From: Streptomyces sp. BV286
GTDB taxonomy: Bacteria > Actinomycetota > Actinomycetes > Streptomycetales > Streptomycetaceae
Direction: 5' to 3'
Assembly: GCF_019090165.1 (NCBI RefSeq)
Contig: NZ_JAHRIB010000141.1
Span: forward strand, 372,001 to 436,000
Length of the DNA: 64,000 nt
The position numbers and the translations under genes were made by a program. This document shows positions 57,033 through 64,000 of the stretch, piece by piece. The notes beneath the pieces are model-generated. The model made no database searches, was not told the DNA's origin, and saw only the letters and a program-made list of their open reading frames with translations. Every line of letters starts with the position of its first letter. Position 1 is the first letter of the stretch.

Positions 57033-57443
57033 ATGAGCGAGTTCGCGACCTCCACCGCACCCGCCGATGTCGTACGCCGCCAGTACCTGGCCTCCGCGGC
57101 AGGCGACCTGGAGGCCCTGCGGGCCACCCTCGCCCCGGACGTCGAGTGGACCGAGATGGCCGGCTTCCCCCTCGCGGGCACCTACCGCACCCCCGACGGC
57201 GTCACCGCCAACGTGATGGAACAGCTCGGCAAGGCCTGGACGAGCTGGACCGCCCACGACGACACCTACGTCGTCGACGGTGAGAACGTCGTGGTCCTGG
57301 CCCGCTACACCGCCACCAACAACGCCACCGCCAAGGCGATCGACGTCCGTGTGGCGCACCACTTCGTCGTACGCGGCGGACTCATCGTCCGCTTCGAGCA
57401 GTTCGTCGACACCGCGCTGGTCCGCGACGCGATGACCGGCTGA
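57033..57443 (+). CDS. NTF2-like / SnoaL-like protein
   Basis: A 136-residue cone-shaped NTF2-fold protein. Features: VRRQYLASAAGDLEALRATLAPDVEWTEMAGFPLAGTYR at the N-terminus and HHFVVRGGLIVRFEQFVDTALVRDAM at the C-terminus, typical of SnoaL-like polyketide cyclase relatives and ketosteroid isomerase-like proteins. It begins two bases after the MBL stop. It may be an isomerase, hydratase or binding protein in the pathway of this operon. Confidence 0.88.
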   Translation: MSEFATSTAPADVVRRQYLASAAGDLEALRATLAPDVEWTEMAGFPLAGTYRTPDGVTANVMEQLGKAWTSWTAHDDTYVVDGENVVVLARYTATNNATAKAIDVRVAHHFVVRGGLIVRFEQFVDTALVRDAMTG

Positions 57444-57513
57444 CCCACCCTCACCATCCGTACGCCGCGGCGCACGCGCGTCTCGGCGTACGGCCCCACC
57501 TGAGGACGCTTCT

Positions 57514-58212
57514 GTGAACCCGACCGTCGTGCTGGTGCACGGGGCGATGCACACCCCGTGGATCTTCAACCCGCTGCGCGGGCGGCTCACCGCTCGCGGC
57601 ATCGCCTCCCGCGCCGTACAACTTCCCAGCAGTGACCCGGACAGTGCCGTCGCTCAAGGGCTGGCAGAGGATGCCGCGGTGGTTCGCGCGGCGATCGAGG
57701 CCGTGGACGGGCGCGTCGTGCTGGCCGCGCATTCCTACGGCGGTGTCCCTGCCACCTGGGCCGCCGCCGAGACGGACCAGGTCGCCGAACTCGTCCACAT
57801 GGCCGCGTTCGTCCTGGAACCCGGCACCTCGATGATGGAGTGGATGGGCGGCGACTTCCCGCCCACCTGGATCCACTCGCCCGACGGCCTCGCCGTCAAG
57901 GCGGGGGACGCCGAGGAGTCGATCTTCAGCGGGGTCGATCCCGCGCTGGCCGCCGAGGCCGTCAAACGCCTCAACTGGCAGGGCATGCGCGCCTTCACCG
58001 AGACACTGGGTGGCGCGCCGACCCAGGTACCGGTGACCTACGTCGTGGCCACCCAGGACCCGGCGCTGCCACCCGCGGTCCAGGAACAGTGGGCCGCGCG
58101 CGCCGCCCACAGCGCGCATGTCCCCTCGGGGCACTCACCGCATCTCTCCCATGCCGACGAGGTCGCCGACGTCATCGCCCAGGCGGTCGCCCGGGCCGAC
58201 ACCGGCGGGTGA
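57514..58212 (+). CDS. Alpha/beta hydrolase (esterase-like)
   Basis: A 232-residue alpha/beta hydrolase from GTG 57514. LVHGAMHTPWIFNPL forms the oxyanion hole, AAHSYGGVP is the nucleophile elbow with the catalytic Ser, ATQDPALPP supplies an acid, and PSGHSPHLSH the histidine. Typical of the EstC/methylketone-type small-molecule esterases. It is the last gene of the four-gene operon, followed by a compact hairpin. With the MBL and NTF2 proteins it suggests modification of a small ester or keto compound. Confidence 0.87.
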   Translation: MNPTVVLVHGAMHTPWIFNPLRGRLTARGIASRAVQLPSSDPDSAVAQGLAEDAAVVRAAIEAVDGRVVLAAHSYGGVPATWAAAETDQVAELVHMAAFVLEPGTSMMEWMGGDFPPTWIHSPDGLAVKAGDAEESIFSGVDPALAAEAVKRLNWQGMRAFTETLGGAPTQVPVTYVVATQDPALPPAVQEQWAARAAHSAHVPSGHSPHLSHADEVADVIAQAVARADTGG

Positions 58213-58224
58213 CCTCGGGGCGTC

Positions 58225-58241
58225 CGGGGGCGGCGCCCCCG
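58225..58241 (+). terminator. Hairpin after the four-gene operon
   Basis: CGGGGGC (58225-58231) and GCCCCCG (58235-58241) pair perfectly with loop GGC, 12 bases past the stop. Confidence 0.5.
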
Positions 58242-58392
58242 TTCCGGTGACGGTGCCGCAGGCATGCCGTGATGCCGCGATGCCGTCACGGGACGACGGC
58301 CCGTCATCCGGCGCGCCCAACGGTTCAGCCCGGGCAGCGCTCACCGGCGCTTCCGCGCCTGCAGCCGCCCGGGCTCTGCGGTGACGACCGAG

Positions 58393-59538
58393 TCAGGTGC
58401 CGAGCGTGCCGAAGAAGGCACGGACATCGGTGACGAAGGCTTCCGGCTGCTCCAGCGCCAGGAAGTTGCCGCCGCGCTCCAGCTCGTTCCAGTACGTGAT
58501 GTTGTGATCCCGCTCGGCGAAGCGGCGGATGGCGATGTCGCTGCTCAGGGCGACGGCCACACCGGTCGGGACGGTACCGCGTGCCTTCGGAGCCCAGGCG
58601 GTCGCGTCGTGGGCCGTCTCGTAGTACAGGTTGGCCGACGAGCCCGCCGTGCCGCTGAACCAGTAGACGCTCACGTTCGTCAGCAGCCGGTCCCGGCCCA
58701 CCGCGTCTTCGGGGAGCTCGGACGCGGCGTCCGTCCACTCCTTGAACTTCTCCACGATCCAGGCGAGTTGACCGACCGGCGAGTCGTGCAGACCGTAGGC
58801 GAGGGTCTGCGGACGCGTGGACTGGATGGCGTTGAAACCCATCATGTCCTGCTGGAAGTTCTCCAGCCGCGCCAGTCGCTCCTGCTCCGGTGCGGTCAGT
58901 CCCTCGAACTCGGCCGGATCGCCGGAGGGGAAGGTGAGCAGGCCGTTGACGTGAATGCCGACGATCCTGTCGGAGGCCTGCCGCCCCATCTCGGCGGCGA
59001 TCCAGGCACCACCGCCCGTCCCCTGCACGCCGTAGGCGCTGTAGCCGAGCCGGTCCATCAGCTCGACGAACGCTCCCGCTATGCGGCCGGTGTTCCAGCC
59101 TGCCTCGCCGAGGGGACCGGAGAACCCGGTACCGGGCGTCGAGGTCACGATCACGTGGAAGTCCTCCGCCAGCGGCCGGATGACATCGGCGAACTGCACG
59201 AACGAGCACGGCCAGTCGTGCAGCAGAAGCAGCGGAACGGCCGCCGGGTTCTGCGAACGGACGTGCAGGAAGTGGATGTTCTGCCCGTCGATCTCAGTGG
59301 TGAACTGGGGGAACTCGTTGAGCTCTGCTTCCGCCTTGCGCCAGTCGAAGGCGTCCGCCCAGTACGCGACCAGGCCCTTCAGATAGTCGGTGGGAACACC
59401 CCGGCTCCAGCCGGCGCCGGGAATCTCGCTGCCCCAGCGCGTACGGGCCAGCCGGTCGCGCAGGTCGTCGAGCTCGTCCTGCGGAACCTCGATGCGGTAC
59501 GAGTGGATCCGGGCGTCGGTGCTGCTGCTGGTTTCCAT
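58393..59538 (-). CDS. Epoxide hydrolase homologue lacking catalytic residues
   Basis: A 381-residue protein with the EHN domain (about 12-110, LDDLRDRLARTRWGSEIPGAGWSRG) and alpha/beta-hydrolase core of epoxide hydrolases. The nucleophile elbow reads GTGGGA, with Gly175 where Asp belongs; the general base in GGNF is Asn358 instead of His; the oxyanion motif is HDWP rather than HGWP. It cannot use the known mechanism. The frame is intact and flanked by its own divergent WYL regulator, so it is probably a functional non-enzyme or a binding protein. ATG 59538 gives the standard start. Confidence 0.85.
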   Translation of the reverse strand: METSSSTDARIHSYRIEVPQDELDDLRDRLARTRWGSEIPGAGWSRGVPTDYLKGLVAYWADAFDWRKAEAELNEFPQFTTEIDGQNIHFLHVRSQNPAAVPLLLLHDWPCSFVQFADVIRPLAEDFHVIVTSTPGTGFSGPLGEAGWNTGRIAGAFVELMDRLGYSAYGVQGTGGGAWIAAEMGRQASDRIVGIHVNGLLTFPSGDPAEFEGLTAPEQERLARLENFQQDMMGFNAIQSTRPQTLAYGLHDSPVGQLAWIVEKFKEWTDAASELPEDAVGRDRLLTNVSVYWFSGTAGSSANLYYETAHDATAWAPKARGTVPTGVAVALSSDIAIRRFAERDHNITYWNELERGGNFLALEQPEAFVTDVRAFFGTLGT

Positions 59539-59560
59539 GGACAGAACACTATTCTCGATA

Positions 59561-59579
59561 TAGGCACGATGCGTTCCTA
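59561..59579. promoter_or_regulatory. Inverted repeat between divergent genes
   Basis: TAGGCACG (59561-59568) and CGTTCCTA (59572-59579) pair at 7 of 8 positions around ATG. It fills the 63-bp gap between the pseudo-hydrolase and the WYL regulator, a likely operator for the latter. Confidence 0.5.
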
Positions 59580-59601
59580 ATGGCACCACAGGCTGGACTT
59601 C

Positions 59602-60609
59602 ATGCTCGACACCTCGGCGCGGTTGCTGCGCCTCCTCTCCCTGTTGCAGGCTCCGCGAGCCTGGCCCGGATCCGAGCTGGCCGAGCGACTGGGGGTGAGC
59701 GGACGCACCGTGCGCAACGACATCGACCGACTGCGCGAGCTCGGCTATCCCGTGGACGCCACCCGCGGCGCCGTGGGCGGCTACCGGCTCGGTGCCGGCG
59801 CGGCCATGCCCCCGTTGCTCCTCGACGACGACGAGGCAGTCGCGGTGACGATCGCGCTGCGCACCGCCACGGAGGGTGCCGTCCCCGGCACCGAGGAGAC
59901 CGCGCTGCGGGCGTTGACCAAGCTGGAGCAGGTACTTCCCTCGCGGTTGCGCCGACGGGTGCGGGCCCTGCACGCGTTCACCGTCACCGTGCCGGCCGAC
60001 CGGCCCGCCCCGACCGTCTCCGCGGACGTGCTCACCACGCTGGTCTCCGCCTGCCGTGACCGCGAACGGCTGCGCTTCGACTACCTCGACCACGCGGGCA
60101 CGCCCACCCTGCGCGTCGTCGAGCCCTATCGGGCGGTGAACTGGGGGCAGCGCTGGTACCTGGTGGCCTGGGACGTCGCGCGCGAGGACTGGCGGACCTT
60201 CAGGATCGACCGGATCCGGCCGCGAACCCCGACCGGACCGCGCTTCACCCCGCGAGAGCCTCCCGGCGGCGACATCACGGCGTACGTCTCCCTGCGGGTG
60301 TCCAGTGCGACGTGGCGCCACCATGCGCGAGTGACCGTCCACGCCCCGGCGACGGCGGTGATCGAGCAGATCAACCCCGCGGTCGGAACCGTCCAGGCCC
60401 TCGACACCGACACCTGTGTCCTGACCACCGGAGCCGACTCCGTACAGAGGCTCGCCGCCTATCTGGGCATGCTCGACTTCGACTTCGACGTCACCGAGCC
60501 GGCGGAACTCGTCGACCACCTCAGGCGGCTCGCCGACCGCTACTCCCGCTCGACACCGCCCGTCCGGCAGAGCGAGAGGACCACGGCGGGCCCGCCGGGA
60601 CCGGCATGA
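59602..60609 (+). CDS. HTH-WYL transcriptional regulator
   Basis: A 335-residue regulator with an N-terminal HTH_11/DeoR-type winged helix (about 5-60, LLRLLSLLQAPRAWPGSELAERLGVSGRTVRNDIDRLRELGYPV) and a WYL domain (about 150-220, VVEPYRAVNWGQRWYLVAWDVAREDWRTFRIDRI) with a WCX-type C-terminus. WYL domains sense nucleic-acid or nucleotide ligands in several systems. It is divergent from the catalytically dead epoxide hydrolase and probably controls it through the 59.57-kb dyad. Confidence 0.9.
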   Translation: MLDTSARLLRLLSLLQAPRAWPGSELAERLGVSGRTVRNDIDRLRELGYPVDATRGAVGGYRLGAGAAMPPLLLDDDEAVAVTIALRTATEGAVPGTEETALRALTKLEQVLPSRLRRRVRALHAFTVTVPADRPAPTVSADVLTTLVSACRDRERLRFDYLDHAGTPTLRVVEPYRAVNWGQRWYLVAWDVAREDWRTFRIDRIRPRTPTGPRFTPREPPGGDITAYVSLRVSSATWRHHARVTVHAPATAVIEQINPAVGTVQALDTDTCVLTTGADSVQRLAAYLGMLDFDFDVTEPAELVDHLRRLADRYSRSTPPVRQSERTTAGPPGPA

Positions 60610-60914
60610 ACCGGATCCGCCGGACGGAAATCTCGCGCCTTCCCACCGGGCCCGGGGTGCGCGCATGCCGGGATCCGCGACGCCTGTCTACGCGCCGTGG
60701 TTCGTGGTGAGACAGGCCCTTGTGGACCCGGCCGGGGTGGTGACCTCGGCGAGAAAGGTCTGCCTGGTGTGCGGCTACGGCTCCTGGCAGACGGCCGGCG
60801 GACCACCGGCTTCGAGGCGGTCCGGTCGACGACGGGCGGCCGGAGAGCGATGAGTTCGGCGGACGGGCACGGTCTACCCCTACGAACCGCCTGCCGTGAA
60901 CTCCGGAGGAACGT
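60610..60914. other. Intergenic region with no recognised gene
   Basis: A 305-bp gap between two genes read in the same direction. Small frames over it lack ribosome binding sites. It ends in the GGAGGA box of the DUF899 gene. Confidence 0.5.
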
Positions 60915-61601
60915 ATGACCGCCAAGGCAGTACCGCCCGTCGTGGACGCCGAGACCTGGCAGCGTCGACTCGACGACCTGCGTGCCCGGGAGAAGGCCGC
61001 GACCCGGGAACTCGACGCGATCGCCGCCCAGCGCCGCCGAATGCCGATGGTCGAGATGCCCGACTACACCCTCGACGGCGAGGAGGGGCCGGTCCGGCTG
61101 GCCGAGGTCTTCGGAGACAGGACCCAGCTGATCGTCTACAACCACATGTGGTCCCCCGGTAAGACGTGGCAGTGCTCGGGCTGTACGGGTTTCACGTCGC
61201 AGTTCACCCGGCTGGAGTTTCTGGATGCCTACGACGCGAGGTTCGTCATCGTCACCCAGGGATCGATCAACGAGGCCCTCGCCTACAAGCGGCGGGTGGG
61301 GAACAGGATGACCTGGTACTCCACCGCGAACAGCCCGTTCGGTTCCGACGTGGGCGCACCGCCCGGCGGCGGCTACGCGGTCAACGTCTTCCTGCGGGAC
61401 GGAGACACCGTCTATCGCACCTGGCACACCGAGGGACGGGGCACCGAGCAGCTCAGCCACAGCTTCGCGCTGATCGACCTGTTGCCGTACGGGCGCCAGG
61501 AGGAGTGGCAGGACTCGCCCGACGGCTGGCCTCAGTCACCCACCTACAGCCGGTGGACCGGTTCCGAGGACATCGCGGCGTTCTACGGCCCGGAGGAGTG
61601 A
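60915..61601 (+). CDS. DUF899 thioredoxin-like protein
   Basis: A 228-residue DUF899 protein. The segments RREKAATRELDAIAAQRRRMPMVEM-like helix, LIVYNHMWSPGKTWQCSGCTGFTSQF and the GRGTEQLSHSFALIDLLPYGRQE tail are typical. Two cysteines in CSGC form a CxxC that could be redox-active. GGAGGA lies six bases before ATG 60915. The function is unknown; the fold is thioredoxin-like. It is monocistronic. Confidence 0.88.
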   Translation: MTAKAVPPVVDAETWQRRLDDLRAREKAATRELDAIAAQRRRMPMVEMPDYTLDGEEGPVRLAEVFGDRTQLIVYNHMWSPGKTWQCSGCTGFTSQFTRLEFLDAYDARFVIVTQGSINEALAYKRRVGNRMTWYSTANSPFGSDVGAPPGGGYAVNVFLRDGDTVYRTWHTEGRGTEQLSHSFALIDLLPYGRQEEWQDSPDGWPQSPTYSRWTGSEDIAAFYGPEE

Positions 61602-61721
61602 GGTATTCGGCCCCGACCAGCGGTCGTTCGGGCATGATCTGTGCGTGTGCTCCGGCCCGGCGCACTCGTCGTGGCGTGCTCCGGGGACGGTTGCGCCCGA
61701 AGAGGGCATCGGTGACGGGAG

Positions 61722-62273
61722 ATGCGTGTGATCGTCTGGGTGAACGGCGCGTTCGGTAGCGGGAAGAGCACGCTGGTCGATGAGCTGCGTCCGCGGTGGC
61801 CCGAGGTGCTGGTCCTCGACCCGGAGCTGGTCGGCTACGTGCTGCGCGAGATCGTGGAGGTCCCCACGGGTGACTTCCAGGATCTGCGGTTGTGGCGACG
61901 GCAGGTCGTGAACCTGGCTGTGGGCCTCGTCGAGGAATACCAAAGGCCCGTCCTGGTTCCCATGACGTTGGTGGACCCGGGGTATGTGGTGGAGATCTTC
62001 GGTGCGCTGAAGGATGCCGGCGTGGTGGTCCACCACTTCTTCCTCAAGGTCTCCGAGGAGGTTCTGGTGCAGCGGATCGACGGACGGAGTTTCACGCCGG
62101 ACAAGCCCGAACAGGATGAGCGGGTCCGGCAGTGGTGCAAGGCCAGGATCGAGCCGTGCACGGCCGCGATGGACACGCTGCCCAGCGACACCGTGTTCCT
62201 GGACGGCGGGCTGACTCCGAAGGAGTTGGCCGACGACGTGCTGGCTCGGGTGGGCGGGAGTTCGGGCCGGTAG
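61722..62273 (+). CDS. TmrB-like P-loop ATPase
   Basis: A 183-residue P-loop protein with Walker A GAFGSGKST (residues 9-17). The stretch around WVNGAFGSGKST, LDPELVGYVLREIV, DFQDLRLWRRQV, VLVPMTLVDP and VVHHFFLKVS follows the order of Bacillus subtilis TmrB, the tunicamycin-resistance protein that binds ATP and probably tunicamycin. A similar sequestering or kinase-like role is plausible. ATG 61722 follows GACGGGAG. It is shorter than TmrB at the C-terminus. Resistance is inferred from similarity only. Confidence 0.78.
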   Translation: MRVIVWVNGAFGSGKSTLVDELRPRWPEVLVLDPELVGYVLREIVEVPTGDFQDLRLWRRQVVNLAVGLVEEYQRPVLVPMTLVDPGYVVEIFGALKDAGVVVHHFFLKVSEEVLVQRIDGRSFTPDKPEQDERVRQWCKARIEPCTAAMDTLPSDTVFLDGGLTPKELADDVLARVGGSSGR

Positions 62274-62335
62274 TCCCGGTCCCGGTGCGACTCGTCCGCG
62301 GTGAGGGCCGTGAACACCGGCAGCGGGTCAGCGCG

Positions 62336-62959
62336 TCAGTGGGAAGTCGTCCACGGCGGGGCGGTCTGGGCCCAGGCCGCGTCCCACTGGGCGAAGTTGT
62401 GCCGCTCCAGCCTGCGGTTGGCATACGCGTATGCGGCGGCGCCGAGGAGCGGGACGGTCATGGCGGTGAGGACGGCGCAGCTCATGGCGCGGGTACGGAC
62501 CTGTTCCGCGGTCAGGGGTGGACCGGTGATCCTGCCTTCACCGTCGACCCACACGCGGACGGTGCTGCCGGCGGTCAGGGCGGGTTCGACGTCGGCCTGT
62601 GCCGTGCGGGTGTGTCCCTGGGAGTCGGTGAAGCGGACGGTGACCGGATACCGGGTCTTCTTCGCCTCGTCCGAGCCCGGTTCCGGGTGGCGGGGAGCAT
62701 CGTGGACCAGTACGGCGGGGATGTACTCGCGGGTGGCGGTCTGCTGCCGGGCGGTCTCCCTGTAGTGACGGTAGGCGGTGTCGCCGACCAGGATCATGGC
62801 GGCGGGGGTGGCGGCCAGCACGGCCAGGAACAGACCGAGGGCGATCCACGCCTGGACGAGATCCGTACGACGGCGCAGCGGGTTGCGGCGCCATCGCCAC
62901 AGCAGAACGTGCGGGAGTTCTGCTGGAGGCGGTTGTGCCGGGGGTATCTCGCGGTCCAC
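62336..62959 (-). CDS. Rv1733c-family membrane protein
   Basis: A 207-residue protein with two membrane helices (AWIALGLFLAVLAATPAAMILVG and CAVLTAMTVPLLGAAAYAYANRR) flanking an extracytoplasmic domain of about 100 residues. The opening LWRWRRNPLRRRTDLVQAW is a hallmark of Rv1733c homologues, members of the dormancy regulon in mycobacteria. Molecular role unknown. ATG 62959 is followed by a Pro-rich cytoplasmic tail. It lies on the same strand just downstream of the MreB-like gene. Confidence 0.83.
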   Translation of the reverse strand: MDREIPPAQPPPAELPHVLLWRWRRNPLRRRTDLVQAWIALGLFLAVLAATPAAMILVGDTAYRHYRETARQQTATREYIPAVLVHDAPRHPEPGSDEAKKTRYPVTVRFTDSQGHTRTAQADVEPALTAGSTVRVWVDGEGRITGPPLTAEQVRTRAMSCAVLTAMTVPLLGAAAYAYANRRLERHNFAQWDAAWAQTAPPWTTSH

Positions 62960-63031
62960 GGCGTTCTCCTTCCGTAGGCAAGGGGCCGCCGCGCCGGCCC
63001 CTTGCTCACTGGGGGCGGCGCGGACGGCGGG

Positions 63032-63862
63032 CTAGTGGGAGTGCGTCGCGCCGGTGATGGCGGTGATGGCGGTGACGGCGGGGTGCGTGTGGGTGGCTCG
63101 GAGGAGTCTCGCGGCGCCACGGACCGCGGCGGTGTGCGGGGCGGGGACGGGCTGGACAGGAGCGTGCAGACGGCCGGTGAGGCGGTAGGCGATGTCGGGT
63201 CGCAGCGCGCCCCCGCCGGCGAGGAGCGCGCCCCGCCGGAGGGCGTCCAGCGTCTGGGACGTGTGGTCCTGGTCCAGCATGGCGGTCACCATCGCGACGA
63301 CCGCTTCGGTGATCTGCGTGGGCGGGGTGAGGCCGTCCAGGTCGCTGGTGCCCAGGGCGGTGTGACGGGCGTCGACCACCGCGCCGTCGGCGAGCAGCGC
63401 GACCTCGGTGAGGTGGGCCCCGAGGTCCACCACGAGCAACGGACGCGCCAGGTCGGCATCGACGGCCATGGCCACGGCGCGTGGAGTGGGGACGGTCAGT
63501 ACCGCACGCGGACGCAGGACCTCGACCGCGGCGCGGGCTTCGGCCCGGTAGGCGACTCCGCCCAGCACCGGTGTGGTCAGGATGAGCAGAGGGCGGCCGA
63601 AGCGGGGCAGACGGTGGCCGAGCAGCCGGGCGACCATCCGGGCGGTTCCGGGTGTGTCGACGATGGTGCCGCGCTGAATGGGGTAGGTGGCGCCGCCGTC
63701 CGGAAAGGTGACCGTGGGTACGTCGAGGATCATCCGGCGCCCGGACATCCAGGCTCGGGTGCGGACGCTGCCCAGGTCGAGGGCGATGCCGGAGCACTGC
63801 CGGCACCAGGGCCAGGAGCGGTGCCGGGCGGCCGGGGGGCCGGGACGGGCGGGGGTGGTCAC
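63032..63862 (-). CDS. MreB/Mbl-like actin-fold protein (short paralogue)
   Basis: A 276-residue actin-fold protein. The phosphate-1-like GIALDLGSVRTRAW and phosphate-2-like LLVVDLGAHLTEVALLADG are visible, with the adenosine motif in GALLAGGGALRPDI. It is about 60 residues shorter than typical MreB and begins with a WPWCRQCSG cysteine pair. It may be a divergent Mbl-type paralogue or nucleotide-binding chaperone relative. The GTG start overlaps the stop of the upstream zinc-finger gene by four bases (GTGA), so they form an operon. Confidence 0.8.
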   Translation of the reverse strand: MTTPARPGPPAARHRSWPWCRQCSGIALDLGSVRTRAWMSGRRMILDVPTVTFPDGGATYPIQRGTIVDTPGTARMVARLLGHRLPRFGRPLLILTTPVLGGVAYRAEARAAVEVLRPRAVLTVPTPRAVAMAVDADLARPLLVVDLGAHLTEVALLADGAVVDARHTALGTSDLDGLTPPTQITEAVVAMVTAMLDQDHTSQTLDALRRGALLAGGGALRPDIAYRLTGRLHAPVQPVPAPHTAAVRGAARLLRATHTHPAVTAITAITGATHSH

Positions 63863-64000
63863 CGGTCGGCCTCCCTGACCTGTTGGCAGCGCGTGCAGTA
63901 GCGGGCCTGCGGCACGATCCGCAGCCGTTCACGGGCGACGGGCCCCCGGCACAGGTGGCAGGTCCCGTACCGGCCCTCGTCCATCCGGGTGAGCGCGGCC
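63859..64000 (-). CDS. TraR/DksA-type zinc-finger protein (partial)
   Basis: The window ends inside this gene; its last 46 codons are visible. The segment ALTRMDEGRYGTCHLCRGPV and its continuation to ARYCTRCQQVRE has the four-cysteine zinc finger C-x2-C-x17-C-x2-C of TraR/DksA proteins, which bind the secondary channel of RNA polymerase and modulate transcription. The stop overlaps the MreB-like start. The N-terminal coiled-coil lies outside the window. Confidence 0.88.
   Translation of the reverse strand, partial: AALTRMDEGRYGTCHLCRGPVARERLRIVPQARYCTRCQQVREADR

Noticed and set aside
60665..60853. A 62-codon frame between the WYL and DUF899 genes
   Set aside because: No ribosome binding site, Arg-rich end and no conserved motif.

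Overview
The window is high-GC actinobacterial chromosome, almost certainly Streptomyces or a close relative. The evidence is strong third-position GC, many GTG and TTG starts with GGAGG-type ribosome binding sites, mycothiol-linked enzyme families, an ECF42 sigma factor with its DGPF partner, and a beta-lactamase locus laid out like blaL-blaA-blaB of Streptomyces cacaoi. I see no rRNA, tRNA, CRISPR array, insertion sequence or phage block. The content looks like chromosome-arm accessory DNA: many small regulator-plus-target modules, secreted hydrolases, drug exporters and a few decaying genes.

Layout. 1-3.9 kb: minus-strand CoA-transferase / enoyl-CoA hydratase / acetoacetate decarboxylase cluster below a LysR regulator, with a perfect dyad in its promoter gap. 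3.9-10.9 kb: a mycothiol-type enzyme, a very large secreted carbohydrate protein (PA14, beta-propeller, CBM, 3-keto-disaccharide hydrolase), an MFS exporter and a DUF418 membrane protein. 11-18 kb: an ABC exporter, a nucleotidyltransferase-fold protein, a methyltransferase, an XRE-cupin regulator divergent from a 14-helix MFS exporter, and a DUF1062 protein. 18-21 kb: ECF42 sigma factor and DGPF protein with a matching promoter, a small membrane protein and a GNAT acetyltransferase. 21-28 kb: two giant FtsX-type permeases and their ATPase. 28-31 kb: beta-lactamase with BlaA/BlaB-like regulators. 31-39.6 kb: a membrane pseudokinase, an epoxide hydrolase, alpha/beta hydrolases and a DUF485 plus solute:sodium symporter pair. 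39.6-46 kb: a 42-residue membrane protein, a SpoIIE/PAS phosphatase, an orphan nuclease-fold protein, a CGNR remnant and a MerR-enzyme fusion. 46-51.4 kb: XRE regulator with a second methionine aminopeptidase, GH43, a pectate-lyase-like protein and a phytase. 51.4-53.7 kb: an arsenic operon (arsR, flavoprotein, arsI) with two matching operators. 53.7-58.2 kb: a DUF2332 pseudogene, a DUF5995 protein, a 13-bp minisatellite and a four-gene operon behind an orphan palindrome. 58.4-64 kb: a catalytically dead epoxide-hydrolase homologue with a WYL regulator, a DUF899 protein, a TmrB-like ATPase, an Rv1733c-family membrane protein, an MreB-like protein and a partial DksA-type zinc-finger protein.

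How it works together. Most segments are regulator-target modules whose operators can be read directly. The clearest are the arsR twin operators, the MerR promoter with a 19-bp spacer, the ECF42 -35/-10 pair, the XRE/aminopeptidase palindrome, the LacI-type operator before the pectate lyase, and the repeats in the blaA-bla gap. Family names come from recognising motifs by eye; no database search was possible.
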